DNA from: Candidatus Pacearchaeota archaeon
GTDB taxonomy: Archaea > Nanobdellota > Nanobdellia > Pacearchaeales > GW2011-AR1
NCBI GenBank assembly: GCA_016181905.1
Contig: JACOYM010000087.1
Coordinates: 1-8,840 of the forward strand
Direction: 5' to 3'
DNA: 8,840 bases
In this document: piece by piece, positions 1 to 5,300 of the stretch
Layout of the letters: each line of letters begins with the position of its first letter
Position numbering within the stretch: the stretch's first letter is position 1
Notes under the pieces: model-generated
The model's database searches: none
The model's input: the letters and a program-made list of their open reading frames with translations, nothing else
Told to the model about the DNA's origin: nothing
Translations under genes and position numbers: made by a program

Positions 1-675
1 GGCTTTGCTTACAGGGTTGAGCTGTCAACCAAGCCTGAAAAAAGAATAGGCTCTGATTTATTATGGGACAAGGCTGAAAAAATACTGGAAAATGTTTTAA
101 AGAGAAAGAAAATCAGCTATAAGCTGAACAAGGGAGATGGAGCTTTCTACGGCCCTAAAATTGATTTTCATATAAAAGATTCCCAGGGACGCACATGGCA
201 GTGCGGGACTATTCAGCTGGATTTTGCAATGCCTGAAAGGTTTGATTTAACATACATGGATGAAAATAACAAGGAAAAAATGCCGGTTATGATTCACAGG
301 ACTGTTCTAGGAAGCCTGGAAAGGTTTATCGGAATCCTTCTTGAGCATACATCTGGAAAACTGCCTGTTTGGCTCTCCCCTGTGCAGGCCAGAGTTTTGA
401 GCTTCACAGACAGAAATGCCAAGGCAGCAGAAAAAACTGCAAGGCAGCTTGAGGAAGCAGGCATAAGGACAGACACAGACTTTGAGGACAGGACAGTTGA
501 ATATAAGGTGAGAGATGCTGAAATGCAGCATATTCCTTACATCATTGTTATAGGCGACAAGGAAGAGAAAAGCAAAACTATGGCAGTAAGAGAAAGAGGC
601 AGGAAGCCGGAATTTGGCATAAAACCAGATAAGTTTGTTGGAAAGGTTAGGAAGGAGATTGAGAATAGAGAGTGA
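1..675 (+). CDS. thrS: Threonyl-tRNA synthetase, C-terminal part (5' end outside window)
   Basis: Charges tRNA-Thr with threonine in the cytoplasm. The frame is open from base 1, so 224 residues of a normally ~600-residue class II synthetase are visible. Residues ~45-85 carry the catalytic-core signature GDGAFYGPKIDF, then WQCGTIQLDF. Motif 3 follows at ~97-110 (MIHRT..GS.ERF.GIL.EH). Its His (codon 295-297) aligns, by family knowledge, with the third zinc ligand of E. coli ThrRS (His511). From ~120 (PVWLSPVQ) to the end is the anticodon-binding domain. The motifs match the bacterial form rather than the form of most euryarchaea, which suggests old transfer or the DPANN/bacterial type. The stop is TGA at 673-675. 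A T6 run at 717-722 could end the transcript. Function is nearly certain; only the 5' end is missing. Confidence 0.97.
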   Translation, partial: GFAYRVELSTKPEKRIGSDLLWDKAEKILENVLKRKKISYKLNKGDGAFYGPKIDFHIKDSQGRTWQCGTIQLDFAMPERFDLTYMDENNKEKMPVMIHRTVLGSLERFIGILLEHTSGKLPVWLSPVQARVLSFTDRNAKAAEKTARQLEEAGIRTDTDFEDRTVEYKVRDAEMQHIPYIIVIGDKEEKSKTMAVRERGRKPEFGIKPDKFVGKVRKEIENRE

Positions 676-713
676 AAAGAATTAAGTGAAAGAGCAGATA
701 ATACTTTGATAAA

Positions 714-788
714 TCATTTTTTAATATCAGCCTCAATTAGTTTCTGAAGCCTCTCTGTTTGACATCCATCTAAAGAATTGCATAGCAT
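714..788 (-). CDS. Possible 24-aa small ORF or gene remnant
   Basis: A short minus-strand frame reads MLCNSLDGCQTERLQKLIEADIKK and is closed by an in-frame TAA only four codons upstream of the ATG. The last 13 residues look like an amphipathic helix end of a real protein (RLQKLIEADIKK). The palindromic TATA box at 839-846 could drive it, with a start near 816. A GGAG lies only one base from the ATG, too close for normal use. It may be the decayed tail of a lost gene, a microprotein, or chance. Confidence 0.15.
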   Translation of the reverse strand: MLCNSLDGCQTERLQKLIEADIKK

Positions 789-792
789 TCTC

Positions 793-825
793 CACTTGAC
801 TTACATTATGTTAAGCACTTGACTT
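793..825. repeat. 10-bp direct repeat CACTTGACTT, two copies
   Basis: CACTTGACTT occurs at 793-802 and again at 816-825, 23 bp apart (about two helical turns), just beside the palindromic TATA box at 839-846. The spacing on one DNA face would suit a regulator site for a minus-strand transcript, but only two copies are present and chance is possible. Confidence 0.3.
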
Positions 826-838
826 TGTGTACTCCTTA

Positions 839-846
839 TTTATAAA
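839..846. promoter_or_regulatory. Palindromic TATA box (TTTATAAA)
   Basis: TTTATAAA is identical on both strands. On the plus strand it would start RNA near 868-870, just before the foldable leader 877-966 and the 1058 gene. On the minus strand it would start near 816, before the small ORF at 788. The plus-strand use is the more likely one because a real gene lies downstream. Confidence 0.4.
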
Positions 847-876
847 CTACCTTTTCCTATAGTTTTCATCAAATTG

Positions 877-966
877 TGCCTGAAGTGAGTTTGAGCGAGT
901 TTGTAATATTCACATAAAGCTGAAAGGAATGTTATTAATTATCTGTAAACTCGAAAGAGACAGGTA
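877..966 (+). ncRNA. Candidate structured 5' leader (three nested stems)
   Basis: This lies inside a 382-bp stretch (676-1057) without a confident gene. Three stems can form in order: P1 877-882 with 961-966 (TGCCTG/CAGGTA, one G-U); P2 896-904 with 945-953 (CGAGTTT/AAACTCG plus two G-U pairs); P3 905-911 with 927-933 (AATATTC/GAATGTT, one G-U), with a 15-nt loop. P1 closes only four bases before a ribosome-binding-like GGAG at 971-974, so folding could gate translation. A TATA box at 839-846 would start RNA just upstream. It matches no riboswitch class I recognise. Evidence is base pairing by eye only; such stems can arise by chance in AT-rich DNA. Confidence 0.35.
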
Positions 967-978
967 AAAAGGAGTGAA

Positions 979-1077
979 ATGAAAAAAATAAATTTTGGAA
1001 TTTTGCTGTCAGGGATAGTATCAAGGGTTAAAAAATATTGGGTGGTGAAATCAAAAGATGGGAGCAAAAGAATTTGA
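979..1077 (+). CDS. Possible 32-aa upstream ORF (leader peptide)
   Basis: ATG at 979 follows GGAG (971-974) with a 4-nt spacer and encodes 32 residues beginning MKKINFGILLSGIVSRVKKY, basic with a short hydrophobic stretch at residues 6-14. Its stop (TGA 1075-1077) lies 20 nt inside the next gene in another frame, so it could couple ribosomes to the 1058 start. It has a better ribosome-binding site than many genes here, but it is too short to judge by sequence alone. Confidence 0.3.
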   Translation: MKKINFGILLSGIVSRVKKYWVVKSKDGSKRI

Positions 1078-1531
1078 CTATTACATTTTTATTGATTATT
1101 CTGAAGATTTTTTAGGTTATCTGATTATTGAAAATAATAGAGTAAGGGAGTTTATACCAAAAATATCCAAATTTGCCCATTATCGAGAGCTTAAGCATAA
1201 AGATGCTTATTTAAAATCAATAAAGAAAATAGTTGATAAAAACAAAGTTTGTGACCACTTTTGCAGATTAAAGATAAGAAAAACAGAAGCGACACCTGAG
1301 ATTTATTCAGATGTTTTGGAATTTATAAAATATCATAAAAATTGCCTAGTTTTTATCTGTGTTGATAACAAACAATTTTTAAACTTTCAAAAATTAGTAA
1401 AAATAATTGATGGGCAAGATATTAGAGTAGTTAAAGAAAGCGAATTAAAAAAGCATACTCCAGAATATAGAATAAGCCTGGTTTTAGACACACTATTAAA
1501 TCTTGCAAGATTAAAAAATAATAAATTTTAA
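1058..1531 (+). CDS. Unknown 157-aa protein, acidic N-terminal strand (IFIDYSED)
   Basis: I do not recognise this protein with confidence. It opens with a hydrophobic strand ending in acidic residues (YYIFIDYSEDFLGYLII, residues ~8-24). It continues with basic and helical segments, a second strand LVFICVDNKQF (~96-106), and a C-terminal helix ELKKHTPEYRISLVLDTLLNLARL. Two strands each ending in Asp, and the FIDYSED resembling the first motif of DUF3800 (FxDESG), raise the possibility of a small RNase H-like fold. That is a guess from pattern only, and the usual later catalytic acids cannot be assigned. There are no membrane segments. ATG at 1058 is preceded by GGTGGTGA (1041-1048) at a suitable distance. 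The gene is very AT-rich, unlike the ThrRS and fusion genes, which suggests accessory origin. Confidence 0.75.
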   Translation: MGAKEFDYYIFIDYSEDFLGYLIIENNRVREFIPKISKFAHYRELKHKDAYLKSIKKIVDKNKVCDHFCRLKIRKTEATPEIYSDVLEFIKYHKNCLVFICVDNKQFLNFQKLVKIIDGQDIRVVKESELKKHTPEYRISLVLDTLLNLARLKNNKF

Positions 1532-1551
1532 CATAAGCAAAGAAAATAAGC

Positions 1552-1631
1552 ATAGGGTAAGAAGGTCCGTCAATCCTAATAACCGCATCATCCTTTCGGA
1601 GCACGGGGTTCGTCAGGTCCTATTTCCCTAT
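1552..1631 (-). ncRNA. Candidate free-standing structured RNA, ~80 nt
   Basis: Read on the minus strand, AUAGGG at 1631-1626 pairs with CCCUAU at 1557-1552, and the helix continues (AGGaCC with GGaCCU) around small internal loops to 1616/1568. An inner hairpin UCC-GAAA-GGA (1600-1591) has a stable GNRA loop, which favours the minus over the plus reading. AACC (1610-1607) can also pair with GGUU (1584-1581). A minus-strand TATA (TTTAAAT, 1660-1654) with an adjacent purine-rich CCGAAAGG upstream sits 26 bases before 1631, exactly where an archaeal transcript would begin. A T-rich stretch (1549-1539) lies just past the end. UGACGA, CCGA, UGAUG and UUGA occur in the order and spacing of boxes C, D', C' and D of an archaeal C/D guide RNA, but three differ from consensus. 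No T-loop supports a tRNA. Confidence 0.45.
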
Positions 1632-1633
1632 AG

Positions 1634-1641
1634 TATATATA
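1634..1641 (+). promoter_or_regulatory. Possible TATA box for the 1717 gene
   Basis: TATATATA at 1634-1641 would start RNA around 1663-1665, giving a leader of about 50 nt before the 1717/1732 start. A CTATAAAC at 1679-1686 is an alternative but would leave almost no leader before the GGAGG. The assignment is weak because AT-rich DNA offers many TATA look-alikes. Confidence 0.3.
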
Positions 1642-1653
1642 CAAAAGCATACA

Positions 1654-1668
1654 ATTTAAACCTTTCGG
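1654..1668 (-). promoter_or_regulatory. BRE/TATA promoter of the minus-strand RNA
   Basis: On the minus strand CCGAAAGG (1668-1661) directly precedes TTTAAAT (1660-1654). CGAAA-type purine boxes next to TATA are typical archaeal BRE elements. The TATA centre is 26 nt from 1631, the first base of the predicted closing helix. The same bases form a perfect short palindrome AACC-tttc-GGTT (1659-1670). Confidence 0.45.
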
Positions 1669-1716
1669 TTATACCAGGCTATAAACTGAAGTAGACTAAA
1701 TAAAATTTAGGAGGCA

Positions 1717-2088
1717 TTGATAAGAGCGCAAATGGCGGGCGATACAAATAAATTTGCAGAGATTACAGAGATGATTGGGCTTGTAGAGGGATTGGACAGC
1801 TGCAACAGGCACATGGAGGAGGCATATAGGAAATCAGAAAATCCTGATTTAAGCGATGAGGAAAGAGCTGATTTTAGGGGTTATGCCTGGGAGCATCTTG
1901 ATGAATCTCTATACATCTTTTCACGCATTAGAGAGATGCCAGCAACAACACTTCTAACCTGCATAGATATACTTGAGCATGACCAGGATGCAATTGGATT
2001 TCCAAAAAACAGCGAGGAGCAGGATTTATATGAAAGAATTGAGGCGATGAAATGCCATGTGCGCAAAATAATAGAGGAAACAGGGTAA
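1717..2088 (+). CDS. Unknown acidic helical protein, 123 aa
   Basis: I recognise no family. The product is rich in Glu/Asp and predicted helical throughout, with no membrane segment. Features include IGLVEGLDSCNRHMEEAY near the start, DLSDEERADFRGYAWEHLDESL in the middle, and a charged C-terminal helix. Cys residues are few and not in pairs, so no zinc finger. The start is uncertain. GGAGG (1710-1714) is strong but only 2 nt before TTG 1717 and 17 nt before the first ATG (1732, MAGDTNKF). An AUA at 1720 would have a 5-nt spacer, but AUA starts are very rare. Codon use (more G/C at third positions) is closer to ThrRS than to the AT-rich neighbours on both sides, so it may be an old resident gene. 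TAA at 2086-2088. Confidence 0.75.
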   Translation: MIRAQMAGDTNKFAEITEMIGLVEGLDSCNRHMEEAYRKSENPDLSDEERADFRGYAWEHLDESLYIFSRIREMPATTLLTCIDILEHDQDAIGFPKNSEEQDLYERIEAMKCHVRKIIEETG

Positions 2089-2184
2089 GATGAAACTCCT
2101 ATAAAATCTAAAAATAGAGACTGTGTGCAACTCAAAAAGGCATACACCTTATATAACCTGTTATTTTAAACCCCAAACCATAAG

Positions 2185-2195
2185 CTTTAAATATA
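2185..2195 (+). promoter_or_regulatory. TATA box of the nucleotidyltransferase-HEPN operon
   Basis: CTTTAAATATA at 2185-2195 would start RNA near 2215-2217, giving a ~34-nt leader before ATG 2250. The first operator palindrome (2192-2209) overlaps its right edge and the second (2214-2231) covers the expected start site, so bound repressor would block both TBP and polymerase. Confidence 0.5.
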
Positions 2196-2231
2196 TCTAA
2201 AAAGATATAATCTTATATCTAAAAAGATATA
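2192..2231. promoter_or_regulatory. Two identical palindromic operators, 22 bp apart
   Basis: TATATCT-aaaa-AGATATA occurs at 2192-2209 and again, identical, at 2214-2231. Each is a perfect 7-bp inverted repeat around AAAA, and the pair is in phase (22 bp, about two helical turns). They sit between the TATA box and the ATG of a gene whose N-terminus is a winged helix. This is the classic layout of autorepression in toxin-antitoxin operons. Binding by the 2250 product is inferred, not shown. Confidence 0.6.
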
Positions 2232-2249
2232 ACGAAAGAAAATTGAAGA

Positions 2250-2846
2250 ATGCTGACAAAAACACAAATAAAAATATTGGAAATTTTTGTTTCAAGAATA
2301 AACCAAAAATTTAGTATAAATGAAATTTCTGAAATGCTTAAAAAACCTTATGCCTTAATTCATCGTTCAATGCAAGAGCTAATAGAGCATAAATTTATCT
2401 TTTTAGATGAAAAAAAACTGCTTTCTCTTAACTACAAAGAAAATTTCTCAGAACTTTCTTTTATAGAATCAGCAAGGGTTAAAAATGCCCTAACAAAAGA
2501 GAAATCTGTTTCTTTATTTATTAAAGATTGTTTAAAAGAGCTGGAAGAAGATTTTTTTATATTCTTGATATTCGGCTCTTTCACAGAAAAAAATAAATTT
2601 AACGATTTAGATATTATTATAATTTTAGACACTCAAAACAAAGTTGAACAAACCGAGAAAATTATTAGGAATATTGCCTCTAACTTTTCATTTAAACTAG
2701 ATTTACATGTTTTAGGCAAAGAAAGTGCTTATGAAATGTTTTCAAAAAGGGAGCAGGCAAATATCTTAAATGAATCTTTAAACAAACATCTAATATTCTT
2801 TGGAGGAGAGAACTATTATAAAATTTTGTCAAATGCTAGAAGATAA
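2250..2846 (+). CDS. Winged-helix + MNT-type nucleotidyltransferase (antitoxin-like)
   Basis: Two domains are visible. Residues ~1-62 form a winged helix-turn-helix (TKTQIKILEIF...INEISEML.K....IHRSMQELIEH.FI). Residues ~100-190 form a minimal nucleotidyltransferase: GS at 109-110 and the metal-binding pair D119-x-D121 within GSFTEKNKFNDLDIII, with a likely third acid at D151 (KLDLHVL). In known MNT-HEPN pairs the nucleotidyltransferase modifies or neutralises the HEPN toxin by adding AMP. Here the catalytic residues look intact. The fused DNA-binding domain and the tandem palindromes upstream fit an autoregulating antitoxin. The stop overlaps the HEPN gene downstream. Strongly AT-rich codons suggest a mobile accessory module. 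Family assignment is firm; the antitoxin role is inferred from context. Confidence 0.85.
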   Translation: MLTKTQIKILEIFVSRINQKFSINEISEMLKKPYALIHRSMQELIEHKFIFLDEKKLLSLNYKENFSELSFIESARVKNALTKEKSVSLFIKDCLKELEEDFFIFLIFGSFTEKNKFNDLDIIIILDTQNKVEQTEKIIRNIASNFSFKLDLHVLGKESAYEMFSKREQANILNESLNKHLIFFGGENYYKILSNARR

Positions 2847-3417
2847 GAAAATAGAGGAAGCTAAAAGGAATGCAATTAAAAGCATAAATGCGGGAGATAT
2901 TATAAAAACCAGAGATTCAAAATATGCTGATTTTTTTATTAAGAATGCAAAAAATTCTTTAGATTCTGCAAAGATTTTATTTGATATGTCTGTAAATGAG
3001 AAGAACAGAATTCTCTTAGGCATGCCTGACTTTAATGGATTTTTATGGGTTATTAATTCAGGTTATTACTCTATGTTTTATATGGCAAGAGCATTATTAG
3101 AAAGTATTGGGGTAAAAATAAAATCAGACGAGTCAATTCATTTTTTAGTTTTTAATGCACTTATTTATTACTTTTATTTAAATGGAAAATTAGAAAAACA
3201 TTTTATTGAGGATTTTGAAAATGCGCAAGAAGAATCTTCTGAGATACTTGGAAAAGAAAAAGCTAAGGAAATGATAAGCAACTATTCTAGTGAAAAAGAG
3301 AAGAGAGCTAAATTTACTTATGAAATAGGGGAAATTGCTATGAAAAATAAGGTAGAGACTTCTTTAAATAGGGCAAAAAAATTTAATGAGGAAGTTAGGA
3401 AAATATTGGGGAAATGA
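2833..3417 (+). CDS. HEPN-domain protein (UPF0332-like), partner of the nucleotidyltransferase
   Basis: All-helical HEPN protein of about 194 aa from ATG 2833. HEPN proteins paired with MNT enzymes are commonly RNases. The core helix NSGYYSMFYMARALLESIGV (76-95) is the classic HEPN/UPF0332 signature (YY.MF..ARALL), followed by SDESIHFLV. The C-terminal active-site position reads RAKFTY (R158-Y163), an R-x4-Y form instead of the R-x4-6-H of canonical RNase HEPNs. UPF0332 members I recall also show Arg...Tyr here, so activity may be altered or lost. The ATG overlaps the upstream stop by 14 nt, indicating coupling. A TTG at 2800 would add 11 residues, and GGAGGAG at 2802-2808 lies too far upstream of 2833 for a normal site, so the start is not settled. 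T6 at 3516-3521 may end the operon. Confidence 0.82.
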   Translation: MLEDKKIEEAKRNAIKSINAGDIIKTRDSKYADFFIKNAKNSLDSAKILFDMSVNEKNRILLGMPDFNGFLWVINSGYYSMFYMARALLESIGVKIKSDESIHFLVFNALIYYFYLNGKLEKHFIEDFENAQEESSEILGKEKAKEMISNYSSEKEKRAKFTYEIGEIAMKNKVETSLNRAKKFNEEVRKILGK

Positions 3418-3515
3418 AAATTGCAACGAAGAGGCTTATTTTAAGGGGGTATAATTATAATTTTATAACTCATTCTATTAAGTCTTAAGTTCCTTTAATG
3501 CAATAATATATGATA

Positions 3516-3521
3516 TTTTTT
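3516..3521 (+). terminator. T-tract terminator after the HEPN gene
   Basis: A run of six T at 3516-3521, about 100 nt past the HEPN stop, fits archaeal oligo-T termination. The 3418-3593 gap otherwise shows only AT-rich sequence and no gene. Confidence 0.3.
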
Positions 3522-3593
3522 GTTAAAAGGCAATAAGCTTACTCTGCTCCTAACCTCACTCATTATTTAGTATTTAATTTTTGTTTCGTGAGC

Positions 3594-4868
3594 TTACTCC
3601 CCCTCAAAATCCACAATCTTGAATACAGGATATCTTGTAAGTTTTTCCCTGCCTTTCAGCTCGGGCAGCTCAACAATAAAGGCACATTCTATGATTTTTC
3701 CGCCAAGCTTTTCTATGAGAGTGCAGGCTGCAGAACTTGTGCCTCCTGTCGCCAACAAATCGTCTATTAAAAGCACTTTTTGCCCTGGCTGTATTGCATC
3801 CTTGTGAATTTCAATAGCATCCTTGCCATATTCTAATTCATACTCATGCCTTTCTGTTGCTGCAGGAAGCTTGCCTGGCTTTCTCAATGGAATAAATCCA
3901 ACACCGAGCTTGTTTGCAAGAGCGCCTGCAATGATAAATCCCCTTGACTCTATTCCTGCAATAATCTCTATGCCTTTTCCCTTGTATCTCTCTTCAAGAA
4001 TATTCAAAACCCTTTGAAACCCTTCTGCATCCTTCAGCAGGGTTGTTATGTCCCTGAACATTATTCCTTGCTTTGGAAAATGAGGAATGGTGCGGATTTT
4101 GCTTTTTATGAAATCCTCATCGTTTCTTGCAAGCTTTTCTATTGTCTTTATTAAAAGTTTCTTTACGTTTTCTGCATTTTTATTGAATATCTCAAGTATA
4201 GCATTCCATGTTACAGCCTCCTCTCCCTGCTTCCAGCAGTCATAATCAGTAGACATGGCAATTGCAGCATATTCCAGCTCTGCCTCTCTCGCGAGTATTG
4301 CTTCTGGAGCGATGGACATATTGATAACATCTGCTCCCCAGCTTCTGAAAACATTGCTTTCAGCCTTTGTTGAAAACCTCGGCCCTTCAATTGTTATGAC
4401 TGTTCCTTTAGCATGATGCTTCAATCCAAGCTCCTCGCATGCTGAAATTAGTTTTTTCCGCAGGAGCTCAGAGAATGGCTCTGCAAGGCTTGCATGCTGC
4501 GGGCCTTTGTCAAAGCTGTCATGGAATGTAATATGCCTATGCCTTGTGAAATCTATGAACTGGTCAAGGATGACAAAATCCCCTCTGCCAATCTCTTCGC
4601 GGAGAGAGCCGCAGGCTGTTGTTGCCAGGACATGAGTGCAGCCCTGCTTTGCCAGCGCATAGATGTTCGCCCTGTTGTTCACATGCGTTGGAGGAATCTG
4701 GTGCTTTCTGCCATGGCGCGCAAGAATGCAGACATCAATTCCAGAGATTTTGCCTGTTGTTAATGCAGAGGACGGCTTTCCATAAGGGGTTTCAACCTCT
4801 ATCTCCCTTGAATCTTTAAGAATTTCTAGGTTATCAAGCCCGCTCCCGCCGATGATGCCGATTTTCAT
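3594..4868 (-). CDS. mtnP-apt: Fusion of MTA phosphorylase and adenine phosphoribosyltransferase
   Basis: One open frame carries two complete enzymes (numbered from TTG 4883; subtract 5 for the ATG start). Residues ~6-250 are 5'-methylthioadenosine phosphorylase of the human/archaeal type: phosphate-binding GGSG (12-15), ARHG (55-58), TTACGS (88-93), TIEGPRFST (164-172), the NMS...PE substrate loop (188-194) and STDYDCW (211-217), whose two Asp contact the adenine. Residues ~257-428 are adenine phosphoribosyltransferase: RTIPHFPKQGIMFRDIT (264-280), GIESRGF (310-316), RKPGKLP (334-340) and the PRPP loop LIDDLLATGGT (372-382). The linker is only ~8 residues. Together they convert MTA + Pi to adenine + methylthioribose-1-P, then adenine + PRPP to AMP. 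I prefer ATG 4868: it is 30 nt from the TATA centre and has AGGA upstream, whereas TTG 4883 would lie before the expected transcript start. Confidence 0.95.
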   Translation of the reverse strand: MKIGIIGGSGLDNLEILKDSREIEVETPYGKPSSALTTGKISGIDVCILARHGRKHQIPPTHVNNRANIYALAKQGCTHVLATTACGSLREEIGRGDFVILDQFIDFTRHRHITFHDSFDKGPQHASLAEPFSELLRKKLISACEELGLKHHAKGTVITIEGPRFSTKAESNVFRSWGADVINMSIAPEAILAREAELEYAAIAMSTDYDCWKQGEEAVTWNAILEIFNKNAENVKKLLIKTIEKLARNDEDFIKSKIRTIPHFPKQGIMFRDITTLLKDAEGFQRVLNILEERYKGKGIEIIAGIESRGFIIAGALANKLGVGFIPLRKPGKLPAATERHEYELEYGKDAIEIHKDAIQPGQKVLLIDDLLATGGTSSAACTLIEKLGGKIIECAFIVELPELKGREKLTRYPVFKIVDFEGE

Positions 4869-4893
4869 ATTCCTAGATTTCAAAACAAAAACC

Positions 4894-4903
4894 TATTTAA
4901 ATA
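4894..4903 (-). promoter_or_regulatory. TATA box of the MTAP-APRT gene
   Basis: TATTTAAATA is a perfect palindrome centred 30 nt before ATG 4868, so RNA would start around 4872, leaving almost no leader. This supports ATG 4868 over the upstream TTG. Confidence 0.55.
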
Positions 4904-4918
4904 CATTATTTCATTTAA

Positions 4919-4929
4919 GAATATATATT
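4919..4929 (+). promoter_or_regulatory. Possible TATA box of the zinc-finger/AbrB gene
   Basis: AATATATATTG at 4919-4929 would start RNA near 4950, about 18 nt before ATG 4968. A CTTTAAA at 4947-4953 is an alternative but too close. Together with the minus-strand TATA at 4894-4903 it makes a compact divergent promoter region of under 100 bp. Confidence 0.35.
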
Positions 4930-4967
4930 GCAGAATAAAAAGAGAGCTTTAAACCAAAATATTTAAA

Positions 4968-5300
4968 ATGGAAAACGGGTGTGCTTTATGTCAGGGAAGT
5001 TTAAAGAATAAGTTAGTAGAGTATAATGTGCATGGGGAGAGCTTTGGGAAATTTCCAGCATTAGTTTGTGATTCATGCGATGAACAATGGTTTAATGAAG
5101 AAACATCAAAGAAGATAGAAGAAGCTGAAAAGAAGGCAGGAGTTTTCGGGCTTTCAGTAGAAACAAAGATAAGCTACTCTGGAAACTCTTTAATAATAAG
5201 GATTCCAAAAGAATTAGCAAGATTTATGAACCTTAAGAGAGAAACAAGAGTAGTCATCCATCCTGAAGATAAAGATAAATTTTGTATTTTAGTAAAATGA
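4968..5300 (+). CDS. YgiT/MqsA-type zinc finger + AbrB-like DNA-binding protein
   Basis: Residues 5-42 form a two-knuckle zinc site: C5-x2-C8, then C34-x2-C37 (GCALCQG ... VCDSCDEQWF), the YgiT-type pattern found in MqsA antitoxins. Residues ~66-110 form a SpoVT/AbrB-MazE-type swapped-hairpin domain with the hallmark SGNSLIIRIPKELARF and a closing strand ILVK. Such proteins bind DNA as dimers and are usually antitoxins or small regulators. Unlike MqsA, the C-terminal part is AbrB-like instead of an HTH. The stop TGA (5298-5300) overlaps the next ATG (5297) in ATGA, so the two proteins are made together. The usual MqsR or DUF4258 toxin is not seen. No strong ribosome-binding site precedes the ATG; the leader is short. 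Confidence 0.85.
   Translation: MENGCALCQGSLKNKLVEYNVHGESFGKFPALVCDSCDEQWFNEETSKKIEEAEKKAGVFGLSVETKISYSGNSLIIRIPKELARFMNLKRETRVVIHPEDKDKFCILVK

Noticed and set aside
1552..1631. Hammerhead ribozyme: minus strand has CUGACGA followed later by GAAA
   Set aside because: The 12 bases between them cannot form stem II, and no matching cleavage site context is seen.
1552..1631. tRNA gene (GGGGTTCG on the plus strand resembles a T-loop)
   Set aside because: The flanking 5-bp T-stem does not form, and no anticodon or D arm can be placed.
3588..4819. Several 60-89-aa plus-strand frames opposite the MTAP-APRT gene
   Set aside because: Shadows of a strongly supported minus-strand coding sequence; none has a family signature.
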